The translations under genes were made by a program, and so were the position numbers. DNA of 5,632 nucleotides from Bacilli bacterium (GTDB lineage Bacteria; Bacillota_I; Bacilli_A; RF39; UBA660): positions 1 through 5,632 of the forward strand of contig JAQVDA010000050.1 of assembly GCA_028698535.1 (NCBI GenBank), given 5' to 3'. The notes beneath the pieces are model-generated. The model saw only the letters and a list, made by a program, of their open reading frames with translations. It was not told where the DNA came from and made no database searches. Below, piece by piece: positions 1-5,212 of this stretch (positions are counted from its first letter, which is position 1; every line of letters begins with the position of its first letter).

Positions 1-680
1 CGATTTTTCCGCACCATACTAATGAAATTGCTCAATCAGAGGCATACTTGGGACACAAATGGTGTAATTACTGGTTGCATGGTGAATTTCTAAATGATAA
101 AACAGGTAAGATGAGTAAATCTAAGGGAGAATTTTTAACGCTATCCTTATTAGAAACAAAGGGATACAATCCACTTGCCTACCGGTTTTTAATCTTACAA
201 TCACATTATCGTAATCAACTCGTTTTTAGTTACGAAACATTAGATGGTGCCGCGCAAGCTTATCAAAAATTAAAGGCGCGAATTAAGCAAATTATAACAT
301 CAGCTGAGGGTAAAATTAATCAAACGATGATAAATGCATATAAACAAAAATTTAAAAAAGCATTGAAGGATGATTTAAATACCGCTAATGCCCTGACGGT
401 GTTGTTTGAACTGTTAAAGGATGTACGTCTTAACAACATAACTAAAAAGAAATTAATTGCTGATTTTGACCAAGTCTTATCTCTTTCTTTAATTACCAAG
501 GGTAAAAAGGTAGATGATGATAAATTAGTTACTTATATTAATAAGAAAATAGCTAAGCGGGAACAAGCAAAAGAACAAGGGGATTATCAATTAGCTGATA
601 GTATTAGAAGAGAGTTAAAAGAAAAAGGTATTATATTAATTGACAAAAAAAATAGAACTGATTGGGAAAAGGAGGATTAA
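1..680 (+). CDS. cysS: Cysteinyl-tRNA synthetase, C-terminal half (5' end outside window)
   Basis: Charges tRNA-Cys with cysteine in the cytoplasm (class I aminoacyl-tRNA synthetase). The reading frame is open from the window edge (first complete codon at base 3) to TAA at 678-680, giving 225 visible residues; full-length enzymes are about 460-470, so roughly the N-terminal half, including the HIGH motif, lies upstream. The visible part begins at the zinc-site motif FPHHTNEIAQSE. The family form is HHENE; here the first Glu is Thr, but the His and second Glu positions that correspond to zinc ligands are kept. KMSKS, the class I ATP-binding loop, is at 108-122, followed by the helical DALR-type and C-terminal anticodon-recognition region. 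An internal TTG at 48 is not a real start, because the conserved zinc motif lies before it. The 3' end carries the ribosome binding site GGAGG (671-675) of the next gene, so the two are probably co-transcribed. Confidence 0.97.
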   Translation, partial: IFPHHTNEIAQSEAYLGHKWCNYWLHGEFLNDKTGKMSKSKGEFLTLSLLETKGYNPLAYRFLILQSHYRNQLVFSYETLDGAAQAYQKLKARIKQIITSAEGKINQTMINAYKQKFKKALKDDLNTANALTVLFELLKDVRLNNITKKKLIADFDQVLSLSLITKGKKVDDDKLVTYINKKIAKREQAKEQGDYQLADSIRRELKEKGIILIDKKNRTDWEKED

Positions 681-683
681 AAA

Positions 684-1373
684 ATGTATTTAGGATATGA
701 ATCACCAACCACTTTATTACTTTTAGTATTAGGTTTAGCGATAACCATTATCGCCCAAGTTTTTGTTAAAAACACTTATAATAAGTATCGCGTCGTAGGC
801 AACAAAAAAGGTTTAACTGGTTTTGAGGTAGCGCGCAAGATATTAGATAAAAAAGGCTTAACGGCGGTTCATGTGGTTGAAGTAAAAGGCCTGCTTACCG
901 ATCACTATGATCCAAGAAGGAAGGTTGTACGATTATCAACCGAGAACTTTCATGGCGATTCAATTGCGTCTGTTTCAGTGGCCGCTCACGAGGTTGGGCA
1001 TGCTCTTCAACATAAAGAGGGGTATATTTTTATGTCTCTAAGGAGTTTTATCTTTCCACTAGCTAGTTTAGGCTCAAGGTTAGGTTATTTTGCTGTATTA
1101 ATAGGGTTTATCTTTAGCTGGTTAGAACTAATAACGATTGGGGTTGTTCTATTAATTAGTATCATTCTTTTTGAATTAGTAACCTTACCAGTTGAATATG
1201 ACGCTTCAGCAAAAGCTAAAAAGAATTTAGAGGGAAATAAGTTATTAGATAAAGAGGAAATAAAGAAGGCCAATAATATGCTTAATGCAGCGGCTTTAAC
1301 TTATGTGGCGGCGGTTGCTACTTCTCTTCTTCAAATACTACGGTTAATACTAATGTCGCGGGATAGAGATTAA
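684..1373 (+). CDS. Membrane zinc metallopeptidase, YugP-like (Zn_peptidase_2 family)
   Basis: Predicted integral-membrane zinc protease of 229 residues, close to the length of Bacillus YugP. The order is: N-terminal transmembrane segment (about 8-28); a soluble catalytic part with HEVGH at residues 102-106 (two His zinc ligands and the catalytic Glu); hydrophobic segments at about 118-140 and 142-167; the family motif LPVEYDAS at 168-175, whose Glu171 probably supplies the third zinc ligand; and a last hydrophobic segment (about 202-224) ending in a basic tail. The start is ATG 684 with GGAGG at 671-675, eight bases upstream and inside the end of cysS; only three bases separate the two genes, so they are likely translated from one message. 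The substrate is unknown. The family is recognised from motifs and topology. The position next to cysS is not the usual Bacillus arrangement, where mrnC follows cysS. Confidence 0.9.
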   Translation: MYLGYESPTTLLLLVLGLAITIIAQVFVKNTYNKYRVVGNKKGLTGFEVARKILDKKGLTAVHVVEVKGLLTDHYDPRRKVVRLSTENFHGDSIASVSVAAHEVGHALQHKEGYIFMSLRSFIFPLASLGSRLGYFAVLIGFIFSWLELITIGVVLLISIILFELVTLPVEYDASAKAKKNLEGNKLLDKEEIKKANNMLNAAALTYVAAVATSLLQILRLILMSRDRD

Positions 1374-1483
1374 AACAAGTTTCATCTTTTTTGGGTTGTA
1401 ACTATTTTTATATAATAAATAACGAACCATTAATTTGCTTTGATTTTGTTTTTGAAAAACTAATTTTATGATAATAATAAAAG

Positions 1484-1511
1484 TTGATTAAAGATAATAT
1501 TAAACTATAAA
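1484..1511 (+). promoter_or_regulatory. Candidate promoter (distal) for sigH
   Basis: TTGATT at 1484-1489 and TATAAA at 1506-1511 are 16 bases apart, close to the sigma-A consensus (4/6 and 5/6 matches). In so AT-rich a spacer such matches arise often by chance, so this is only a candidate. Confidence 0.35.
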
Positions 1512-1526
1512 ATTGATTATACGAGA

Positions 1527-1554
1527 TTGTTAAAAGAATTAAATCCGGTACAAT
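1527..1554 (+). promoter_or_regulatory. Candidate promoter (proximal) for sigH
   Basis: TTGTTA at 1527-1532 and TACAAT at 1549-1554 are 16 bases apart (4/6 and 5/6 matches). Initiation near 1561 would give a leader of about 95 bases before sigH. A short GC patch (CCGG, 1545-1548) lies just before the -10 box. It is slightly more credible than the distal candidate because of its position, but it is not proven. Confidence 0.4.
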
Positions 1555-1655
1555 AATAACTGTTGTAGTTGTTTTAATCTCCAAGACTATATATATTAAT
1601 AATAAACGGCTATAAACGATAATTAAGATTTTCAAAAAAGAAGGGCGGGCAAAGA

Positions 1656-2282
1656 ATGAATAAATTAAAAAAATATAATGACTATGAATTGCTGTATTTA
1701 ATAGGAGAAAATAATGAAGAAGCCCATGAAATATTATACGCAAAGTATCGACCAGTTATTGAATTGAAAGCGAAGAAATATTATCGTTTTGCGGCTAGAA
1801 AAGGGTTGGACTTTAATGATTTGGTTCAAGAAGGCATGATTGGGCTAAGTGAGGCGTTAAAGGATTTTAAGGAAGACAAAAATATAAAATTATCAACCTT
1901 TGCCTCATTATGTATTGAAAGACAAATCAACAGTGCGGTATTATCCGCTAATAGAAAAAAACACACCTTATTAAACGATTCTGTTTCTTTAGACTATATA
2001 AGTGGCGATGATTATCGCCCATTAATTGATTTAGTGACAACCGAAAAGAATTATAATCCCCTTGATCATATGGTAGAAACAGAAAATAGAGAAGAATTTC
2101 TACGCGAGTTAGAAAAAAAACTAACTGATTTTGAATATCAAGTGTTACAGCTTCAACTACAGAATTTTAATTATCGAGAAATAGCAAATATCTTAGATAA
2201 ACCGGTTAAGTCTGTTGATAATGCATTACAAAGGGCAAAAAGCAAAGTAAAAAAGATTATAAAACTGTTGACATATGACTAA
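1656..2282 (+). CDS. sigH: RNA polymerase sigma factor, SigH/Spo0H-like (sigma-70 family)
   Basis: Alternative sigma factor of 208 residues (Bacillus SigH is about 218) that would direct core RNA polymerase to a special promoter set. Region 2 covers about residues 28-100 and contains DFNDLVQEGMIGL (52-64), the core-binding and -10-recognition signature, followed by a stretch like SigH (FKEDKN..STFASLCIERQI). After a linker, region 4 (about 155-200) carries the -35-binding helix-turn-helix, with NYREIANIL and the very SigH-like PVKSVDNALQRAKSKVKK. The start ATG 1656 is the only reasonable one, since the frame is closed upstream by a stop at about 1620; the ribosome site is a weak GGGCGGG at 1643-1649. 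The location just before secE-nusG matches sigH in Bacillus. In sporulating or competent Bacillota SigH drives sporulation entry or competence; which role applies here cannot be read from this window. Confidence 0.9.
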   Translation: MNKLKKYNDYELLYLIGENNEEAHEILYAKYRPVIELKAKKYYRFAARKGLDFNDLVQEGMIGLSEALKDFKEDKNIKLSTFASLCIERQINSAVLSANRKKHTLLNDSVSLDYISGDDYRPLIDLVTTEKNYNPLDHMVETENREEFLRELEKKLTDFEYQVLQLQLQNFNYREIANILDKPVKSVDNALQRAKSKVKKIIKLLTYD

Positions 2283-2302
2283 GACTGTGGTAGTTTATTA
2301 AT

Positions 2303-2322
2303 AACACACGTAGGTGTTTTTT
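2303..2322 (+). terminator. Weak hairpin with T-tract between sigH and secE
   Basis: AACAC (2303-2307) pairs with GTGTT (2314-2318) around a six-base loop and runs into a T-tract ending at 2322. The shape is that of an intrinsic terminator, but the stem is only five pairs, so it may be partial or not functional. It lies 20 bases after the sigH stop and could reduce read-through into secE-nusG. Confidence 0.4.
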
Positions 2323-2357
2323 ATTATGATAGAAATTATTTATAAGAGGGTGAAGGC

Positions 2358-2534
2358 GTGAAAGGAATAGTAAGGTTTTTTTGGGGCGTAAATAAGGAAA
2401 TGAAACGCGTAAGATGGCCGGATAAAAAACACATGGTTAGATATTCGGTGGCAACTATTACCTTTATCCTTTTTTTTGCGAGTTTTTTCTATATCATTAA
2501 TATAATTATTGCGCTTATAAAAACTTTAGGCTAG
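2358..2534 (+). CDS. secE: Preprotein translocase subunit SecE
   Basis: Small essential subunit of the SecYEG protein-export channel in the cell membrane, which clamps and stabilises SecY. The 58-residue product starts with GTG 2358 and ends with TAG 2532-2534. It has a short amphipathic cytoplasmic part with the diagnostic NKEMKRVRWP (residues 12-21; consensus E-x-K-K/R-V-x-W-P) followed by one transmembrane segment (about 29-55). The length matches the one-membrane-span SecE of Gram-positive bacteria. The ribosome site is AGAGGG (2345-2350), seven bases before the GTG; a GTG at 2350 is excluded because its frame stops at once. The stop codon overlaps the AGGAG ribosome site of nusG, so secE and nusG are coupled. 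The position directly before nusG is the conserved one. Short length and a non-ATG start make it easy to miss. Confidence 0.96.
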   Translation: MKGIVRFFWGVNKEMKRVRWPDKKHMVRYSVATITFILFFASFFYIINIIIALIKTLG

Positions 2535-2544
2535 GAGAAGATTT

Positions 2545-3075
2545 ATGGAGAAAAAATGGTATGTTGTAAATACTTATTCTGGTCATGAGAATAAGGTAAA
2601 AGAAAAACTAGAAATGCGAGTTAATTCAATGGATATGAATGAATTTATTTTTCGCATTGTTGTCCCAGAACAAACAGAAATAGAATTAAAAGATGGCATA
2701 AAAAAAGAAAAAATAAAGAAGATGTTTCCGGGATATATTTTAGTAGAGATGATTATGACTGATGAAGCGTGGTATGTGGTAAGAAACACACCGGGAGTAA
2801 CTGGCTTTATTGGTTCATCTGGACGGGGGGCAAAACCAACCTCCCTACAACCAAGAGAGGTAGATCATATTTTAAATAATATGGGTATAAGTAGAATTGA
2901 ACTGGGTCATGAATTAGTTGTTGGTGATAAGGTAAATGTTATTTCTGGCCCGTTTAAAAATATGTCTGGAAAAGTCCAAGAGATTGATTTAAAGAATCAA
3001 AAGTTAGTCGTATTAATTGATTTGTTTGGGCAAGAAACGCCAGTAGAGGTAGAACTTATTCAGGTAGAAAAGTGA
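2545..3075 (+). CDS. nusG: Transcription elongation and termination factor NusG
   Basis: Binds RNA polymerase at the clamp during elongation and modulates pausing, Rho action and transcription-translation coupling. The 176-residue product has the usual layout: NGN domain (about 1-115) with WYVVNTYSGHE (5-15) and FPGYILVEM (61-69), then the KOW domain (about 122-176) with VVGDKVNVISGPF (125-137). Residues Asn81 and Thr82, in VRNTPGVTGFIG, match the NT pair that in Bacillus NusG contacts the non-template strand and supports pausing at TTNTTT; this is known for Bacillus and only inferred here. The start is ATG 2545 with AGGAG at 2533-2537, inside the secE stop, at seven-base spacing. It ends with tandem stops TGA TAA (3073-3078). 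Confidence 0.98.
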   Translation: MEKKWYVVNTYSGHENKVKEKLEMRVNSMDMNEFIFRIVVPEQTEIELKDGIKKEKIKKMFPGYILVEMIMTDEAWYVVRNTPGVTGFIGSSGRGAKPTSLQPREVDHILNNMGISRIELGHELVVGDKVNVISGPFKNMSGKVQEIDLKNQKLVVLIDLFGQETPVEVELIQVEK

Positions 3076-3083
3076 TAAAAAGA

Positions 3084-3113
3084 TTGCTTTTAACATATAA
3101 TATATGATATTAT
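3084..3113 (+). promoter_or_regulatory. Candidate promoter for rplK-rplA
   Basis: TTGCTT (3084-3089) and TATTAT (3108-3113) are 18 bases apart. A perfect TATAAT also occurs at 3096-3101 but has no good -35 box 17 bases before it. The region contains a palindrome, ATAATAT-ATG-ATATTAT (3097-3113). A promoter between nusG and rplK is usual in related genomes, but the boxes are mediocre, so the exact site is uncertain. The AGGAGG ribosome site of rplK is at 3138-3143. Confidence 0.4.
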
Positions 3114-3151
3114 CTAAACCGTAGTTAAAGGCATATTAGGAGGTGCTTTAA

Positions 3152-3760
3152 ATGGCAAAGAAAGTAGCTAAAAAAGTAAAATTACAAATACCGGCAGGTA
3201 AAGCAACACCGGCGCCACCAGTTGGCACTTTATTAGGCCCAATTGGTATAAATTTACAGGAATTTTGCACTCGTTTTAACGAAGCCAGTAAGGATAAAAT
3301 GGGTGATGTTTTACCGGTTGAAATATCAGTTTATGAAGACCGTTCTTTTGATTTCAAGTTAAAAACACCGCCAGCCGCCTTTTTATTAAAAAAAGCAGCG
3401 GGGTTAAATAAAGCGGCTGCAAAGGGTGCTAATGAAGTGGTAGCCGTTATAACACCGCAGCAAATAAAAGAAATTGCGGAGATTAAGAAAGAAGATCTTA
3501 ATGCTTACGACATAGACGAGGCCATGACTATTATTATGGGTACCGCTCGTAATATGGGCATTGCGATTAAAGGTGTTAATGAAGAAGAACTCGCTGAACA
3601 AGCTCAAGAAGCCTTAGAACAAGAGAAAGAGATGCAGAAGCGAGAGGCAGAAATAGCGGAAGCCGAAGCTAAAATAGTAGAGTCTAAAGCTGATGAAGAA
3701 ATTGAAAAAGCAGAAGCAACAATTGACGAAGATACAAATAATGAAAAAACAGAAGCTTAA
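3152..3760 (+). CDS. rplK: 50S ribosomal protein L11 with acidic C-terminal extension
   Basis: L11 sits at the base of the ribosomal stalk in the GTPase-associated centre, binds 23S rRNA helices 43/44 and takes part in factor binding and the stringent response. Residues 1-142 match the whole normal protein: [16 protein letters not shown] in the N-terminal domain, [12 protein letters not shown] (55-66), [14 protein letters not shown], and the C-terminal rRNA-binding [21 protein letters not shown] (115-137). The usual length is about 141, but this protein is 202: residues about 144-202 form an extra tail with 23 Glu/Asp among 59 residues, strongly helix-prone. In the loop that contacts thiazole antibiotics, the usual Pro26 is Thr and Gln30 is Pro. 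The start is ATG 3152 with AGGAGG (3138-3143) eight bases upstream. It is probably co-transcribed with rplA. Identity is certain; the role of the tail is unknown. Confidence 0.98.
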   Translation: MAKKVAKKVKLQIPAGKATPAPPVGTLLGPIGINLQEFCTRFNEASKDKMGDVLPVEISVYEDRSFDFKLKTPPAAFLLKKAAGLNKAAAKGANEVVAVITPQQIKEIAEIKKEDLNAYDIDEAMTIIMGTARNMGIAIKGVNEEELAEQAQEALEQEKEMQKREAEIAEAEAKIVESKADEEIEKAEATIDEDTNNEKTEA

Positions 3761-3768
3761 ATAACAGC

Positions 3769-3798
3769 ATGTGGGAGGGAACACCGTTATTACCACAT
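3769..3798 (+). promoter_or_regulatory. Putative L1-binding mRNA hairpin between rplK and rplA
   Basis: ATGTGG (3769-3774) pairs with CCACAT (3793-3798). Inside is an asymmetric loop and a short GG/CC helix, giving GTGGGAGGG on the 5' side and TTATTACCAC on the 3' side. This resembles the L1 site of 23S rRNA (GGUGGGAGG paired across from GAAAUACCACC, helices 76-78). L1 is known to repress its own operon in E. coli and archaea by binding an mRNA mimic of its rRNA site, so the hairpin just upstream of the rplA ribosome site (GGAGG, 3801-3805) probably lets excess L1 block rplA translation. The rRNA comparison is from memory, not an alignment. Confidence 0.65.
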
Positions 3799-3812
3799 AA
3801 GGAGGAATATAA

Positions 3813-4511
3813 ATGAAAAAAAAGGGCAAGAAATATTTAAGGATATCGGAGAAGATTGAACCGGGTCAGTTATATTCAAAGGAAGAGGCTCTGAACCTAG
3901 TTAAGGAATTTAATGTCTATAATTTTGACCAAACGGTTGATGTCGCCATTTCTTTAAACGTAGATGTTAGAAAAGCGGATCAACAAGTAAGAGGAGCCGT
4001 AACACTACCTAATGGTGTCGGTAAAACTAAAAAGGTTTTAGTTATTACCCAAAGTGATAAAGCTCAAGAGGCTAAAGAAGCAGGCGCTGATTATGTTGGT
4101 GATACTGATATAATTAATAAGATTGAGACTGAAAAGTGGTTTGATTATGATGTTATTGTGGCCACTCCTAATATGATGCCTCTTTTAGGAAAATTAGGTA
4201 AAATTTTAGGGCCTAAAGGTCTGATGCCAAATCCAAAAACCAATACAGTGACTAATGAAATCGCTAAAGTCGTTAAGGAAATCAAGACAGGAAGAGTTGA
4301 ATATCGCACCGATAATGGTGGCAATATCCATGGTGTTATTGGTAAACTATCTTTTGATAACGAAAAACTGCTTGAAAACCTAAATGTTTTAGTTAAAGAA
4401 ATTAAGCGTGTGAAACCGGCAACCGTCAAAGGTAATTATATTAAAGGCGTTGTTATTTCAACATCACAGGGACCAGGAATAAAAATTAATCCTAATTCCT
4501 TTGACAAATAA
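3813..4511 (+). CDS. rplA: 50S ribosomal protein L1
   Basis: L1 forms the mobile L1 stalk beside the E site, helps release deacylated tRNA and acts as a translational repressor of its operon. The 232-residue product has the normal length and two-domain layout: domain I from the N-terminus (to about 67) and the C-terminal part (about 160-232), with domain II inserted between. Clear signatures are [19 protein letters not shown] (50-68), [16 protein letters not shown] (126-141) and [12 protein letters not shown] (170-181). The start is ATG 3813 with GGAGG at 3801-3805, seven bases away, just after the putative L1 hairpin. The gene ends in four consecutive in-frame stops, TAA TGA TAA TAG (4509-4520). 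Its last codons also contain the -35 box of the next promoter. Confidence 0.98.
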   Translation: MKKKGKKYLRISEKIEPGQLYSKEEALNLVKEFNVYNFDQTVDVAISLNVDVRKADQQVRGAVTLPNGVGKTKKVLVITQSDKAQEAKEAGADYVGDTDIINKIETEKWFDYDVIVATPNMMPLLGKLGKILGPKGLMPNPKTNTVTNEIAKVVKEIKTGRVEYRTDNGGNIHGVIGKLSFDNEKLLENLNVLVKEIKRVKPATVKGNYIKGVVISTSQGPGIKINPNSFDK

Positions 4512-4529
4512 TGATAATAGTTCTATAAT
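4501..4529 (+). promoter_or_regulatory. Perfect-consensus sigma-A promoter for rplJ-rplL
   Basis: TTGACA at 4501-4506 and TATAAT at 4524-4529 are exactly 17 bases apart, so all 12 consensus positions and the spacing are ideal. The -35 box lies in the final Phe-Asp-Lys codons of rplA and the spacer holds four stop codons. Initiation is expected near 4536, just upstream of the L10 leader. Such a full match is uncommon, and its place before a known type of leader makes it very credible. It would let rplJL be made in excess over rplKA, in keeping with the several copies of L7/L12 per ribosome. Confidence 0.88.
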
Positions 4530-4544
4530 ACAATGTATAAGTTT

Positions 4545-4603
4545 TATATATACCGAAGACAGTAGGAGCCATAGCTTAATATTTATTTCCTACCGAGGAT
4601 ATA
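4545..4603 (+). promoter_or_regulatory. Ribosomal protein L10 leader (L10-L12 binding RNA)
   Basis: The stretch contains the hallmark ACCGAAGACAGTAGG (4552-4566) and CCTACCGAGG (4589-4598) of the L10 leader found before rplJ in Bacillota. GTAGGA (4562-4567) pairs with TCCTAC (4588-4593). An outer helix forms between the TATATACC arm (to 4554) and GGATATA (4597-4603) with one bulged A, leaving the conserved GAAGACA/CGA internal loop, and a very short AGC/GCT helix sits inside. In Bacillus subtilis the L10(L12)4 complex binds this RNA and promotes transcription attenuation of rplJL. The following hairpin fits the same mechanism. Confidence 0.9.
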
Positions 4604-4617
4604 GGATAATGAATTTA

Positions 4618-4653
4618 GAATCCTTTATGCCTTTGGTATAAAGGATTTATTTT
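4618..4653 (+). terminator. Attenuator terminator in the rplJ leader
   Basis: AATCCTTTAT (4619-4628) pairs perfectly with ATAAAGGATT (4638-4647). The stem extends by a G-T pair at its base and by G-T and CC/GG pairs around a TTT loop at the top, for about 14 pairs in all. It is followed by TTATTTTC. Two upstream copies of AGGAT (4596-4600 and 4603-4607) can pair with ATCCT (4620-4624) in the 5' arm, forming a possible antiterminator. Since AGGAT also overlaps the outer helix of the L10-binding leader, protein binding there would favour the terminator. The mechanism is inferred by analogy to Bacillus. Confidence 0.8.
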
Positions 4654-4683
4654 CATAAAAGAAGTAAGTAAGGAGGTGTTTTG

Positions 4684-5172
4684 ATGCCTAGTGAGAAAGT
4701 CTTACAGTTAAAAAAGAAAACAGTAGATGAAATTGCAACAAAAATTAAAAACTCAACCGCGGTGTTATTAGTCGGTTATCGTGGTTTAACGGTCGCGGAA
4801 GTATCAGAACTAAGAAGGAATTTGCGCGAAAAAAATACTGATTTTAAGATATATAAGAATACCTTAACAAAGAGGGCCTTTGATAATTTGCAGATAAATA
4901 TTGATGATAGTTATCTAGCGGGACCAAATGCATTGGCTTTTTCTCCTGATGCGGTAACTCCTCTTAAAATATTAAGTGGTTTTAGTAAAAAACATAAAGC
5001 GTTAGAGCTAAGGCTTGGCATTATTGACGGGGAGATAACTAACCGCGAAAAACTACAGGCAATTGCAATATTACCGTCAAGGGAAGAATTACTAACTATG
5101 TTAGCGGGCGGAATGCTTGGTGTAGTTAAGGAATTGGCTATCTGTTTAGATTTGTTAGCCGAGCAAGATTAA
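4684..5172 (+). CDS. rplJ: 50S ribosomal protein L10
   Basis: L10 anchors the L7/L12 dimers to the stalk base next to L11 and, with L12, represses its own operon. The product has 162 residues (usual about 165). Visible signatures are VGYRGLTVAEVSELRR (30-45), FKIYKNTLTKRA (54-65) and LPSREELLTMLAGGM (130-144). A final helix (about 145-162), which binds L12 dimers, is short and fits two dimers rather than three. The start is ATG 4684, with AGGAGG at 4671-4676 seven bases upstream; an in-frame TTG at 4681 is too close to the ribosome site and is not preferred. It is expressed from the perfect promoter at 4501-4529 through the L10 leader, and also possibly by read-through from rplA. Confidence 0.98.
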   Translation: MPSEKVLQLKKKTVDEIATKIKNSTAVLLVGYRGLTVAEVSELRRNLREKNTDFKIYKNTLTKRAFDNLQINIDDSYLAGPNALAFSPDAVTPLKILSGFSKKHKALELRLGIIDGEITNREKLQAIAILPSREELLTMLAGGMLGVVKELAICLDLLAEQD

Positions 5173-5212
5173 ATAACAAGAAGAAAGATAATAATATATA
5201 AGGAGGATTAAA

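Larger units (their letters stand above)
1374..1655 (+). other. AT-rich spacer upstream of sigH
   Basis: This 282-base non-coding stretch separates the cysS-metallopeptidase pair from sigH. No open frame on the + strand has a convincing ribosome binding site, and no tRNA-like or strong hairpin structure is visible. It contains two plausible sigma-A-type promoters (listed separately) and a 13-base palindrome at 1448-1460 (GTTTTTGAAAAAC). There is no clear terminator after the metallopeptidase; the T-run at about 1387-1392 has no GC stem before it. Confidence 0.6.

Noticed and set aside
48..680. A separate 210-codon gene starting at TTG 48
   Set aside because: The frame is open to the window edge, and the conserved zinc motif of CysRS lies before this TTG, so it is internal to cysS.
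1384..1395. Terminator after the metallopeptidase gene
   Set aside because: There is a T-run but no preceding stem with credible pairing.
1408..1743. Minus-strand open frame of 111 codons over the sigH spacer
   Set aside because: Its product is a low-complexity Leu/Ile/Tyr/Phe/Ser string expected from AT-rich DNA read backwards, it overlaps the sigH start, and it matches no family I recognise.
3073..3078. TGA read as tryptophan (Mycoplasma-type code)
   Set aside because: Conserved Trp positions in CysRS, SecE, NusG and L1 all use TGG, and no gene needs an internal TGA.
3614..3829. Minus-strand Phe/Cys-rich open frame opposite the rplK tail
   Set aside because: It is the antisense of the Glu/Lys-rich tail (GAA read as TTC) and has no ribosome site or family features.
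4145..4429. Minus-strand open frame of 94 codons inside rplA
   Set aside because: It lies wholly within the conserved L1 gene, in antisense, and its composition mirrors L1 codons.
4681..4683. TTG as the start of rplJ
   Set aside because: It is only four bases from AGGAGG, while the next codon, ATG 4684, has seven-base spacing and gives the normal L10 N-terminus.
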